NCBI GenBank assembly: GCA_016704445.1
Contig: JADJAE010000150.1
Span: forward strand, 127,107-191,106
Origin: Deltaproteobacteria bacterium
GTDB lineage: Bacteria > Myxococcota_A > Polyangia > Polyangiales > Ga0077539
Reading direction: 5' to 3'
Length of the DNA stretch: 64,000 bases
Position numbers and translations under genes: made by a program. The notes under the pieces are model-generated. The model saw only the letters and a program-made list of their open reading frames with translations, ran no database searches and was not told the origin of the DNA. Of the stretch, positions 1-8,872 are shown piece after piece. Every line of letters begins with the position of its first letter. The first letter of the stretch is position 1.

Positions 1-5
1 TCGCG

Positions 6-593
6 GTGCTTACCCTGGTTTGTATTCTCACGGTCTGGAACCCGCCCGCGGGCCGCACCAGCTGGGCCCTCGAGGTGGTCCCCGGGCTCGCCTACATCGC
101 CGTGCTCGCGGCCGTCTGGCGGCGCTTCCCCGTCTCCCGCCTCGTCGCCGTGGGGATCTTCCTCCACGTGCTGATCCTCATCTACGGCGGGGTCTACACG
201 TACGCGATGACGCCGCTCGGCAACTGGGCGCGCGAGGCCTTCCACCTGCACCGCAACCACTACGACCGGGTGGGCCACCTCGCGCTGGGCTTCTTCCCCG
301 TGCTGACCATCCGGGAGGTGCTGCTGCGCCGCACACCCCTCCAGCGCGGCGGCTGGCTCACCTTCCTGCTGCTCTCGGTGGTGCTCGCCGTCGGCGCCTT
401 CTGGGAGCTCATCGAGTGGTGGACCACCCTGGTGGTCGCGGGCGACACCGGCACGGCCTTCCTCGGCTCGCAGGGCGACGTCTGGGACGCCCAGTGGGAC
501 ATGCTGCTGGCCCTCGTCGGCGCGGCGGTGGCGCTGTCGCTGCTGTCCAAGGCGCACGACCGCTCGATGGCCGCGCTCGGCGTCTATCGGTAG
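6..593 (+). CDS. YjdF-like (DUF2238) inner-membrane protein, possibly 5'-truncated
   Basis: Polytopic membrane protein of the DUF2238/YjdF family; its function is unknown. About five hydrophobic segments are visible (near residues 22-38, 46-63, 87-103, 114-131 and 160-178). Family-like motifs are present: HYDRVGH at about 85-91, a WELIEWW segment near 136, and GSQGDVWDAQWDM near 153-165. The first usable start is GTG at 6, at the very edge of the window. Relatives are slightly longer, so the true start may lie upstream. It converges on pqqB with only an 8-bp gap. Family assignment is fairly sure; the start is not. Confidence 0.75.
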   Translation: MLTLVCILTVWNPPAGRTSWALEVVPGLAYIAVLAAVWRRFPVSRLVAVGIFLHVLILIYGGVYTYAMTPLGNWAREAFHLHRNHYDRVGHLALGFFPVLTIREVLLRRTPLQRGGWLTFLLLSVVLAVGAFWELIEWWTTLVVAGDTGTAFLGSQGDVWDAQWDMLLALVGAAVALSLLSKAHDRSMAALGVYR

Positions 594-601
594 GACCGCG
601 T

Positions 602-1552
602 TCAGCCCACCACGAAGGTGTCGCCGTCGCTCGAGAGGGCGACGCCCTGCTCCTCGATGCTCCGTCGCTCGGGGCTGTCGGCGCGCAGCGCGGGGTTGCT
701 GTTGTTGATGTGCACCAGCGCCTTGCGAGGCCTGGTCACCGTCTGAAGAAACTCCAGCAGCCCGCCGGCTCCGGTGAGCGGGGCGTGGCCCATCAGCCGC
801 GAGGTCTTCTGCGACGCCCCCGAGGCGATCATCTCGTCGTCGGTGAAGAAGGTGCCGTCGATGAGCACGAGGCCCGCGGCGGAGAGGCGGGCGTGAAGCG
901 ACGCGTCCAGGTCGAGCACGCCCGGCACGTAGACCACCGAGGAGGCTCCGTCGGCGGAGGAGAGCTCGAGGCCCACGGTGTCGCCCGCGTGCAGGTCAGC
1001 GATCTCCTCCGCGCTCAGCAGCGGGAGCATGTACGGCGGCGGCTTACTGGCCACGGTAAACGCCCGGAGGCGCACGCCGATGTCCTCGCCCGCGCGGTCG
1101 CGGATGACCTCCGGATCGGCGGAGCCAGGGGTGAGGCGGCGCACGGTGACTGCGCCGTAGGAGGCCAGCGCGGGGAGCACCCTCAGGCCGTCGGTGAGCG
1201 CCCTCTCGGTGCGGGCGGTGCAGTACACGGGGGGCGCGCCGCCCTCGCGGAGGATGAGCAGCCCGGTGGCGTGGTCGATGTCGGCGTTGGTCAGGGCGAC
1301 CGCGGCGATGGGGCTGTGGCGCAGGGCGCGAGGGTGCAGCGCGGGCGTCTGCGCGAGCTGGGTGCGGACGTCGGGCGAGGCGTTGCAGAGCAGCCAGCGC
1401 TCACCGTCGGCGGAGACGGCGATGGACGACTGGCTGCGCGGCGGAACCATCGGGTCACCCGCGCGGGCGGCGGCGCACTGGGGGCAGTTGCAGTTCCATT
1501 GGGGCAGGCCCCCGCCGGCGGAGGAGCCGAGGACGATGACGGTCAGGGGCAT
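602..1552 (-). CDS. pqqB: PqqB, PQQ biosynthesis metallo-hydrolase-fold protein
   Basis: Belongs to the metallo-beta-lactamase-fold PqqB family, which acts in biosynthesis of the redox cofactor pyrroloquinoline quinone. The N-terminus reads MPLTVIVLGSSAGGGLPQWN followed by CNCPQC, the family hallmark (glycine loop plus Cys cluster). NADIDHATG is the degenerate metal-site loop, and LIDGTFFTDDE and GHAPL occur near the C-terminus. The length of 316 residues suits the family. Start ATG 1552 is chosen because it places this conserved N-terminus first; the frame stays open further upstream but without family similarity. A PqqA-like peptide gene lies just upstream on the same strand. pqqC, pqqD and pqqE are not in the window, so the pathway genes are split or continue elsewhere. 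Confidence 0.9.
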   Translation of the reverse strand: MPLTVIVLGSSAGGGLPQWNCNCPQCAAARAGDPMVPPRSQSSIAVSADGERWLLCNASPDVRTQLAQTPALHPRALRHSPIAAVALTNADIDHATGLLILREGGAPPVYCTARTERALTDGLRVLPALASYGAVTVRRLTPGSADPEVIRDRAGEDIGVRLRAFTVASKPPPYMLPLLSAEEIADLHAGDTVGLELSSADGASSVVYVPGVLDLDASLHARLSAAGLVLIDGTFFTDDEMIASGASQKTSRLMGHAPLTGAGGLLEFLQTVTRPRKALVHINNSNPALRADSPERRSIEEQGVALSSDGDTFVVG

Positions 1553-1623
1553 AGGGGATGAACGATCGGGGAGGGAGGAGGAACGGGAGAGGCGCTTACC
1601 GGGAGGGGTAAAGCGCGACGGGT

Positions 1624-1779
1624 CTACTTCGCCTGGAAGGCGTACGCGCCGATCTCCGCGCAGGCGGAGGTCTCGACGAAGTCCGGGCGCTGCCACGGGC
1701 GCCGCACGGTGCGGGCGCTGTCCTGGGGGCGGGCGGTGGTGGTCTCGCGGGCTTCGCGGGTGTCGGTACGGCTCATCAT
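1624..1779 (-). CDS. pqqA: PqqA-like precursor peptide
   Basis: Small ORF of 51 codons (start ATG 1779, or the adjacent ATG at 1776) directly upstream of pqqB on the same strand. The translation ends in PDFVETSACAEIGAYAFQAK. It holds the glutamate and tyrosine that PQQ is made from, in the expected E-x-x-x-Y spacing (E42 and Y46), near a short C-terminal tail. The N-terminal part is longer and more basic than in the classical 22-29 residue PqqA. The call rests on the E-x3-Y motif and the position next to pqqB. The 71-bp gap to pqqB fits co-transcription. Confidence 0.7.
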   Translation of the reverse strand: MMSRTDTREARETTTARPQDSARTVRRPWQRPDFVETSACAEIGAYAFQAK

Positions 1780-1895
1780 GGCTGCGGGCGCTCCGTTGAA
1801 AGGGTGTGCACAGGTTTTCTAGCGACCGCCCGGGGGCGGGTCAAGCCGAGCGGCGCGCGGGCCGAGGGCCATCACCGGGGGTATCCTCCGCGCCT

Positions 1896-2278
<383 letters not shown>

Positions 2279-2369
2279 CTTGCGCCGCGAGGGTCTTTCG
2301 TGACACTGCGCCGCTCGAAGCGAAGCCCTCCCTCCGACACCTGAAGGGCGGCGCGAAGGAGCGATCGGC

Positions 2370-3014
2370 ATGAAGTTCTTCATCGACACGGCTGACCTGA
2401 AGGAGATCCGCGACGCGGCGGCGATGGGCGTCATCGACGGCGTGACCACCAACCCCTCGCTGGTCGCCAAGAGCGGGCGGAAGTACCTCGACGTGGTGCG
2501 CGAGATCTGTGAGGTCGTCGACGGTCCCATCTCCGCGGAGGTGCTCAGCACCGACTACGAGGGGATGATCTCCGAGGCCCACGACTGGGCCAAGGTGCAC
2601 AAGAACGTCGTGGTGAAGCTCCCGCTCACCCTCGACGGGCTGCGCGCCACCAAGACCTGCTCGGCGGAGGGCATCAAGACCAACGTGACGCTCTGCTTCT
2701 CGGCCAACCAGGCGCTGCTCGCCGCGAAGGCCGGCGCGACCTTCGTCTCGCCCTTCGTGGGCCGCCTCGACGACATCTCCGAGAACGGCATGGACCTCAT
2801 CGCCGACATCGTCGCGATCTACGAGAACTACGACTTCCGCACGCAGGTGCTGGTCGCCTCGGTGCGCCACCCGATCCACGTCTCCCAGGCCGCGCTGCTC
2901 GGCGCGGACGTCTGCACCATTCCGTACAAGGTCATCGAGCAGCTCGCGAAGCACCCGCTCACCGACGCGGGCCTCGCGAAGTTCATCGAGGACGGCAAGA
3001 AGATCCCTCGCTGA
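2370..3014 (+). CDS. tal: Transaldolase (small TalC/FSA-type)
   Basis: A 214-residue TIM-barrel aldolase of the short transaldolase family. In the pentose phosphate pathway it transfers a dihydroxyacetone unit between sugar phosphates. The N-terminus MKFFIDTADLKEI, the loop GVTTNPSLVAKSG (24-36) and the Schiff-base lysine K83 in VVKLPLT are all present. At position 57 (SAEV) it has the glutamate of true transaldolases, not the glutamine of fructose-6-phosphate aldolases, so transaldolase is the better name. It starts with ATG 2370 after a GGAGCGAT purine stretch. Cytosolic; it looks monocistronic. Confidence 0.93.
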   Translation: MKFFIDTADLKEIRDAAAMGVIDGVTTNPSLVAKSGRKYLDVVREICEVVDGPISAEVLSTDYEGMISEAHDWAKVHKNVVVKLPLTLDGLRATKTCSAEGIKTNVTLCFSANQALLAAKAGATFVSPFVGRLDDISENGMDLIADIVAIYENYDFRTQVLVASVRHPIHVSQAALLGADVCTIPYKVIEQLAKHPLTDAGLAKFIEDGKKIPR

Positions 3015-3086
3015 CCCCACTGCGCAGCTGGCGACAATCGTCTGGCCCGATTTGACGTCAGGGCCTGCCGCGGCGACCTATGTCTC

Positions 3087-4001
3087 GTGGCAAAACAAGA
3101 CGATCCGTACGCCCGGGGCCCTGATGAACAGTTGAGCCTCGATGGGGCGTCGGTGCCCTTCTGGCTGCTGCACCTGTTCGCGGTGGCCGCCTTCTTCTTC
3201 CCCTTCCGCTGGAGCAACGTGGCCGCCTTCGCGGTGGCCTACTGCCTCGGCACCTTCGGCATCATGGCCGGCTACCACCGGTACTTCTCCCACCGCAGCT
3301 TCAAGACCGGCCGGGTGTTCCAGTTCGTGCTGGCAGCGCTGGGATCGCTCACCTCGCAGAAGGGCGTGCTCTGGTGGTCGGGGCACCACCGCAACCACCA
3401 CAAGTACTCCGACACGCCGCTGGACATCCACTCGCCCAAGCGGGGGTTCTTCTGGTCGCACGCGCTGTGGTTCCTCTCGAAGAAGTACGTGGCGACCTCG
3501 GAGTCGCAGCAGCGGGAGTTCGCGAAGTACCCGGAGCTGGCATTCCTCAATGAAAACTGGGCCATCGGTCCGGTGGTGCTCTGCGCGACGATGCTCGCGC
3601 TGGGCGGGCTCCCGTGGCTGTTCTGGGGAGGCTTCCTCGCCATCGTCGCGATGTGGCACGCGACGTTCACCGTGAACTCCCTGGCGCACGTCTGGGGGAC
3701 GCAACGATACGAGACCACGGACACGTCGCGCAACAACCCGCTGCTGGCGCTGATCACCTTCGGCGAGAGGTGACACAACAACCATCACCACTATCAATCG
3801 AGCGCCCGCAATGGCTTCTTCTGGTGGGAGATCGACGTGACCTTCTATGTGCTGAAGGCGCTGTCCTGGGTCGGCGTGGTGTGGGACCTGCGGGTGCCGC
3901 CCGCGTGGGTGCTCGAAGGGGCCGCGGGGCCGACGCGCCAGGGGGATGCAGCGGCGGCGGCGGAAGAGGAAGACGCGGCGGGGGTGGCGAAGACGGGGTG
4001 A
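3087..4001 (+). pseudogene. Acyl-CoA/fatty-acid desaturase with an in-frame TGA at the third His box
   Basis: Membrane di-iron fatty-acid desaturase of the SCD/DesC type, which inserts a double bond into acyl chains. GTG start at 3087. The first two histidine boxes are intact: HRYFSH (64-69) and HHRNHH (100-105). The third box, normally GEGWHNNHHH, reads GER-stop-HNNHHH: codon 229 is TGA (3771-3773) where Trp is expected, and the codon before it is AGG where GGG is expected. The same frame then continues without shift through NNHHHYQSSARNGFFWWEID and ends at TGA 3999-4001, giving a normal family length of about 300 residues. It is either a nonsense mutant, two sequence errors (both G to A) or, less likely, a read-through stop. 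As written, the product lacks essential histidines. Confidence 0.85.
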
Positions 4002-4007
4002 CGGCCT

Positions 4008-4210
4008 CGGCGAGGAGTCCGACGGTACGACCGCGAGGCCTTCGGCGAGGATATCCCCGGTACGAGCGCGAGGCTGTCAGCGAGGAGTCCCCGGTACGAC
4101 CGCGAGGCCGTCAGCGAGGAGTCCCCGGTACGACCGCGAGGCCGTCAGCGACCAGAGCCAGACCCTGAGCGTCAGCGAGGGGGAGAGCCCACCCAGGCCC
4201 TCCGAGCCCC
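4008..4210 (+). repeat. REP-like tandem array, left arm of transposase island
   Basis: About four imperfect copies of a 34-bp unit containing GAGGAGTCCCCGGTACGACC and then GCGAGGCCGTCAGC. They are followed by a unique-looking 43-bp segment (about 4161-4203) with AGCGAGGGGGAGAGCCCACC. The whole block recurs in inverted orientation at 4778-4930, on the other side of the tyrosine-transposase gene. The unit recurs once more near 44936-45006. Confidence 0.85.
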
Positions 4211-4230
4211 CTCTCCGGGAACGCCGCTCC

Positions 4231-4719
4231 CTACGATTCTCCCGATCGGTAGCGGGTACCGCCCTGTCGGACGACGTACTCGATCGCGACGACCACTCGA
4301 CGCTCGTCATCGAGGTACCGAGTGCTCCCGTGCCGAGCCCAGATCTTCGCGAGCGCGTCGACCGATCCCGCCTCGCGAAGCCTCCGCGTCGACCAGCTCT
4401 TCAGTGAGTTCACCACCCACTCGGGCGCGACGTCTGCCGTCACGACCACGTGGATATGATCGGGATGCACCGCCGCCGCGTGGAGGAGCCACTGCCGGTA
4501 CGCGCAGACCTCGACGATCGTGCTTGTGATCACCGCTCGCTGGCGATCATCGAAGAAGACTGGTGGACCGAGCAGTCGTTCGCGCGCGTACGTCGCGAGC
4601 GGTGGATACCGATCGAGCGGAACGGGCCCGCCGGGCCGCGCGCTCCAGCCGCGATCGTCGCCCGGCAACCAGGTGCCGTAGGGGTGAAATGTGAGGTGGT
4701 AGCCGAGAGGAATTCGCAT
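4231..4719 (-). CDS. REP-associated tyrosine transposase (RAYT, Y1/TnpA-REP family)
   Basis: A 162-residue HUH-type nuclease of the RAYT family, single-domain enzymes that act on REP palindromes and are usually domesticated. The N-terminus carries the family phrase TFHPYGTWLPGDDRGW (10-25). The metal-binding H-x-H is at H88/H90 in HPDHIHVVV, and the candidate nucleophile Tyr is Y148 in AIEYVVRQGG. Segment KIWARHGSTRYL (126-136) is also typical. It begins at ATG 4719. It sits between inverted REP-like arrays at 4008-4210 and 4778-4930, the expected context for a RAYT. It appears intact. No other transposition gene is nearby. Confidence 0.87.
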   Translation of the reverse strand: MRIPLGYHLTFHPYGTWLPGDDRGWSARPGGPVPLDRYPPLATYARERLLGPPVFFDDRQRAVITSTIVEVCAYRQWLLHAAAVHPDHIHVVVTADVAPEWVVNSLKSWSTRRLREAGSVDALAKIWARHGSTRYLDDERRVVVAIEYVVRQGGTRYRSGES

Positions 4720-4777
4720 TGGCTCCTCTCGCCTCCGAAGCCATCGCGGTTTCCTCGGGGCGCGCGACGGGGAGACG

Positions 4778-4930
4778 GGGATGGAGGGCCTGGGTGGGCT
4801 CTCCCCCTCGCTAACGCTCAGGGTCTGGCTCTGGTCGCCGACGGCCTCGCGGTCGTACCGGGGACTCCTCGCCGACAGCCTCGCGGTCGTACCGGGGACT
4901 CCTCGCCGACGGCCTCGCGGTCGTACCAGA
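4778..4930 (-). repeat. REP-like tandem array, right arm (inverted relative to left arm)
   Basis: The reverse complement of the left array: first the 43-bp GGAGGGCCTGGGTGGGCTCT segment (about 4780-4822), then about 2.7 copies of the 34-bp unit with GGTCGTACCGGGGACTCCTC. With the left arm it brackets the RAYT gene. Nothing further was seen between this block and the kinase stop codon at 5015. Confidence 0.85.
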
Positions 4931-5014
4931 GAAGACGGGGCCGCTACTCCTTCTGGGAGGGAGTTCGGGCGGTCGGGGGTGTATCCGCTCGCGCTGGTGT
5001 GAAGGGCGATCGGG

Positions 5015-6400
5015 TCACTCCACCGGGACGTGCTCGCGGAGCGCGGGGCGCAACGGGGCGGCGGGGCGCGTCGTGGGTCGAGTCGGCCGCGCGGGGATTG
5101 TTCGTTGAGGCGTTGGCGGCGTGCTGGCGTCGGCGAGCGCGACGGGTGTCGGTAGGACGGGTGTCGGTAGAGCGGGCGGTGGGGCCGCCGCGTAGGTCGG
5201 AGGCGGAGCAGGCAGCGCAGGCGCGGGCGCGGTGGCTTGCGATGGGGCGTGGGTCGAGCGCGATTGCAGCAGGAAGATCACCGACGCCAGCGAGACGAGC
5301 GCGAGGGCGACGAGGGTGATCCAGGCGTGCGAGGACGACGGCGCAGGCGAGGTGGGGTGAGAGGCGACGGCGACCGGGGCGAGCGGCGCAGAGGCGCGCG
5401 GGGTCGTGACGGCCGACGGGTCGGGGCCGGTGGCGTGAGACGACCATCGGGCGCTCGGGCGCCAGGTAGCGGACACGGGGGATGTGGCGTCGAGGGCCTG
5501 GAGGAACTCCCGGGCGTGCTGGAAGCGCTCGGCGGGGCGGAGGGCGAGGGCGCGGGCGAGGATGGGTTCCCAGGGGCCGACGTCGAGGCCGAACTTCGCG
5601 GGCGTGGGACGGAGCGGCGAGAGGGCGTCGACGGTGAGCGCGGTGCTGTCGTCGCCACGGATGGGCGCCTGATCGGTGAGCACCTCGGTGAGGAGCAGCG
5701 CGAGGGCGTGGACGTCGGTCCAGGGGCCGGTGCGGGTGGAGCCGATCTGCTCGGAGGCAGCGTAGGCCGGGGTGTAGGCGCGGAGCTCGGTGCGCGTGGC
5801 GGTGGCGCCGGAGGGGGCGGACTCGTCATCGGACATCGACTTGGCGATGCCGAAGTCGAGGAGCTTGGGCTCGATGCCCTGGCGGGTGCGCGCGAGCATG
5901 ATGTTGGCGGGCTTCAGGTCGCGGTGAGCGACGCCCTCGTCGTGCGCCACGGCGAGCGCGTCGAAGACCGGGCGCAAGAGGGCGAGCGCGTCGGCGGGAG
6001 ACTGGCCGCCGTGGTGGCGACGGGCGGCGAGGGCGTCGTCGAGGGTGTGGCCGTCGATCCATTCGAGGACGATCCAGGGGGCGGCGCCGCCGGCGGGGAG
6101 GAGGCCGCCGCCGAAGTCGAGGATGCGGACGATGCCGGGGTGTTCGAGGCGGGCGATGGTGCGGGCCTCGAAGACGAACTTATCAATGAAGGCCTTACGG
6201 GAAGCGTCGGGGAGGGACGGAGGGGTCTTGAGGACCTTGATGGCGACAGGCTTCTGGAGCGTGCGGTGGGTCCCGCGGTAGACGACGCCGAAGCCGCCCT
6301 CGGCGACGACCGAGTGGACGTCGTACTTGCCATCGAGGCGAACGCCTACGAGGGCGAAGGGGTCGGTGGGGACGAGGGTGGTGGGGCTGGAGGTGGTCAT
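5015..6400 (-). CDS. Membrane Ser/Thr protein kinase, cassette copy 1
   Basis: Hanks-type Ser/Thr kinase of 461 residues. The glycine loop is AEGGFGVVY (33-41), the ATP lysine K55 is in VAIKVLK, the catalytic loop is HRDLKPAN (159-166) and LDFGIAK follows at 181-187. An Ala/Pro/Ser-rich linker leads to one transmembrane helix (about 360-378), then a Pro/Ala/Thr-rich extracytoplasmic tail ending LREHVPVE. ATG 6400 is chosen because it lies 22 bp after the preceding gene and matches the start context of the paralogue at 47977. It is the last gene of a four-gene minus-strand cassette (TPR/PEGA protein, lipoprotein, surface protein, kinase). The paralogue is closely similar through the kinase domain. 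The likely role is sensing through the envelope partners; the signal is unknown. Confidence 0.9.
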   Translation of the reverse strand: MTTSSPTTLVPTDPFALVGVRLDGKYDVHSVVAEGGFGVVYRGTHRTLQKPVAIKVLKTPPSLPDASRKAFIDKFVFEARTIARLEHPGIVRILDFGGGLLPAGGAAPWIVLEWIDGHTLDDALAARRHHGGQSPADALALLRPVFDALAVAHDEGVAHRDLKPANIMLARTRQGIEPKLLDFGIAKSMSDDESAPSGATATRTELRAYTPAYAASEQIGSTRTGPWTDVHALALLLTEVLTDQAPIRGDDSTALTVDALSPLRPTPAKFGLDVGPWEPILARALALRPAERFQHAREFLQALDATSPVSATWRPSARWSSHATGPDPSAVTTPRASAPLAPVAVASHPTSPAPSSSHAWITLVALALVSLASVIFLLQSRSTHAPSQATAPAPALPAPPPTYAAAPPPALPTPVLPTPVALADASTPPTPQRTIPARPTRPTTRPAAPLRPALREHVPVE

Positions 6401-6422
6401 GCGCTGGGCATGGGGGAAGGGG

Positions 6423-7292
6423 TCAGTTGAGCTGGGTGACGACGATTCGACTGCAGCGAACGATTGTCTGCACATACGATCCGGCGGACAGTTCGCCCGT
6501 AAACTGAATGGTATACGGGACCGATGACTGGAATGTTCCAGTCGCCTGTATCGGAACAGTCTGCGTGCCGAGCGATGAGCTGCTCCCGTTTCGATCTGTC
6601 GTGTCGACAGGGACTTGAATCGAGACGAAATTCGTCGGCCCTGGCGTGGAAACCACGACGACCGAGATTCTAGCGACCCCTGTGACCACACATTGCGATG
6701 TGATCGAGAAAACGCTCGTAGCCCTTGGTGTAAATGTAAATGTTGTTCCCGGGATCGCGGCATTGGACATAGCAGGTGCTGCCTGTCCACCGATGGTCAC
6801 CATCCCAGATCCGGAGCTTACTTCTACCTGCCGAGGCTGCGCCAACGCCTCCACAGCCGCGATCCGCGCCTCCAACGGCCCCGAAGCTCCGGCTGCCCGT
6901 CCCGCTTCCAGCGCGTACGGCACTGCGCCCAGCTTGGTACGAGCGAAGGTCGTGCTGTCCACCAGCACCTCGGCCCACAGGTTGGGGTTCGACCTCACCG
7001 CGCCGGTGCACGCGGCATCGAGCTCGATACGGAAGCGCCCTCCCGAGAACGCCGTGTTCGGCGCGACCGTCGTACACGCCGCGGTGCCGCCCGATGCCAT
7101 GTCCCACAGGCGGATCGTGACGTTGCGCATCCCCTCGACGGGGCGTCCGCCGTCATCCAGCACGCCGCCGTAGTACAGCGGCGACGCGGTCGGAACCCCG
7201 TCGGCCCTCGCGCGCCCGACCCGATACGCGACCACTCCTACGAGCGCGCACAGCCCGAGTGTCACCAGCGCCGACGTCTTGCGGATGTTCAT
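6423..7292 (-). CDS. Membrane-anchored surface protein, cassette copy 1
   Basis: A 289-residue protein with an N-terminal signal-anchor (about residues 8-24) followed by YRVGRARADGVP. The next part, from about residue 40, has the form YYGGVLDDGGRPVEG / RLWDMA / GGRFRIELDAACTGAVR / LWAEVLVD / TKLGAVPYALEAGRA. It resembles the stalk or N-terminal region of secreted proteins common in myxobacteria. A short helix-like linker follows, then a Thr/Ser/Val-rich C-terminal domain likely to be a beta-sandwich. The start codon overlaps the lipoprotein stop (ATGA), so the genes are translationally coupled. The copy-2 counterpart at 47111 matches in the N-terminal half but differs in the C-terminal domain, apart from its last residues (VVTQLN versus IVEQFN). 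Function unknown. Confidence 0.75.
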   Translation of the reverse strand: MNIRKTSALVTLGLCALVGVVAYRVGRARADGVPTASPLYYGGVLDDGGRPVEGMRNVTIRLWDMASGGTAACTTVAPNTAFSGGRFRIELDAACTGAVRSNPNLWAEVLVDSTTFARTKLGAVPYALEAGRAAGASGPLEARIAAVEALAQPRQVEVSSGSGMVTIGGQAAPAMSNAAIPGTTFTFTPRATSVFSITSQCVVTGVARISVVVVSTPGPTNFVSIQVPVDTTDRNGSSSSLGTQTVPIQATGTFQSSVPYTIQFTGELSAGSYVQTIVRCSRIVVTQLN

Positions 7293-7360
7293 GGAACCAA
7301 TCCCCCAGCAAGGCAGAGTGAGCTCGCGCAGGTGCGGCCACTGAACTCGAAGCCCGTCTC

Positions 7361-8872
7361 CCATCCATTTCACGGTGACGTGACAGTAGTCGGCAGTGAA
7401 GACAACAGTCGACCGTCCCGCATCTCGGGGGAGAGTGCAGTCGATCGAGTGCGCAAGATCTGAGATTGCCCTGCGAGGCTCCGGGAGGATACGGGACCCA
7501 TGACGCCCGACAAGCCCCGTCGATCATGCAGCACGTCCTCAGCCGGTACGGCGGGTTCCCCGCTCTCGCTGATGGTCCGCATCGGCCTGGAGCACTGCTT
7601 TCCGAGCGCGGCGCTCGACGGGTTTTCGAGGGAGCCGCACGAAAACGTACCAACGAGTTGGCGTTCTCGGCCACGGTCGCCTGCTCGGTCTGGTCGTGAC
7701 GGGTGGCCAGCCGTCGGTGCGCGCCGCGTACCCGCACGGCGAGGTGGGGGGTCACCCTAAGGCGGTCTACGAGAAGCTCCAAACGTCGAACCGGCTGTCA
7801 GCGCCGCGATGGTCCGGGGCACAGCGGACCGCGCCGCCATGCTGATCCGGTCGATGAAAGGGGAGCGAGCGCCGTGGCTGTCGGGGTTTCGGGTGATGGT
7901 GCTCGATGGCAACCTCTCGCGGCGACCGATCGTCGCTGGCGGCTTCGGGAAGCGTGGCCGGTCCGCTCCGGCCCTTGCTGGGGTCTTCAGCCCGCCCTGG
8001 GACTGGTGCGGGCGGTGGTTCCGCGAGGACGGCCACGCTCAAGAGCGCGATCCTGCGGTCCTGCCGATGGTATCGCCCGGCGAGCTGGATCTGCGATCGG
8101 ACCCGGGGCGTCCTCTGGGGCATCCACAGCGACACGGGCGTTCGTGATTCGTCAGCCGCGACCTGATCACTCGTCCGTTCGGCGCACTGATCTCGTGCGG
8201 CCGGATCGGGCCGGCGAGGTCTTCGAACAGGACGTGGGATGGGTGGAGGACGGCCGCACCCTCCCTCCGTCGGTCCGCTCGACCGGGCGCGCGACGGCGA
8301 CATGGCACCTCCTCCGAACCTCCCAAAGAGATGGCCAGTGCCATTGGATCGCGGATCTCTATCGGAAGCGCTGGAGCATCGGACGGCGTTTCAACAACTC
8401 GCACTCTGGCTCAACGCGGAACTCGGGCTGGGATATCCCAAGGCCGCTCTCTTGGATTCTGCGTGGGACTGCTCTCGTACAACCTTCTGCCCGTGGTGGG
8501 CGTCGCTGCCAGGCCGTGCACGGCGAGGAAGGTCGATGAGGAGGTCTCGGGATACCTGATCGCGAACGATGTTCGAATGATGCGCCGGGACTGGACGTCA
8601 TGGTCGAGGCCGAAGAGTGGACCGGGATACGGCGGGCTGTCCGCCGAGGGAGATGGCCATCGTCATGCTGACGCTGGCCCGGCAGGATCTTCGGCGGCTC
8701 CCCAGGCGAACGGGGGAAGACGCCTGCTCGCACTCGCTTCAAGGGCGAAACCCACGTATCGACAAACGCTTGCTCGACGAAGCGCGAGCTCGGAAGTCAC
8801 GAGATTGAACACTCGAGTCGGCACGAATGGTGGCCCCAGCGAGAATCGATGTCACTGCACCGTGAAATGGCT
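7361..8872 (+). mobile_element. IS4-type insertion sequence with terminal inverted repeats and 9-bp target duplication
   Basis: The two ends carry inverted repeats: CCATTTCACGGTG-AC-GTGACA at 7365-7385 and, on the other strand, CCATTTCACGGTG-CA-GTGACA at 8870-8850. The flanks show a 9-bp direct duplication GCCCGTCTC (7352-7360 and 8873-8881). Removing the element and one duplicate restores the reading frame of the cassette lipoprotein. The interior holds a heavily frameshifted IS4-family transposase. The length of about 1.5 kb fits the family. The exact terminal base is uncertain by a few positions. Confidence 0.85.
7500..8808 (+). pseudogene. IS4-family transposase, multiply frameshifted
   Basis: Fragments in all three plus-strand frames match a DDE transposase of the IS4 family, in the right order: MVRIGLEHCFP (about 7570), KLQTSNRLSAPRW (about 7780), MVRGTADRAAMLIRSMKGER then FRVMVLDGNLSRRP (7809-7925), AFVIRQPRPD (about 8140), GEVFEQDVGWVEDG (about 8215), LYRKRWSIG (about 8360), QQLALWLNAELGLGYPKAAL (about 8395), FCVGLLSYNLLPVVGVAARP (about 8457) and KVDEEVSGYLIANDVRMM (about 8530). 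No frame stays open through these, so no active enzyme is encoded. Confidence 0.87.
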
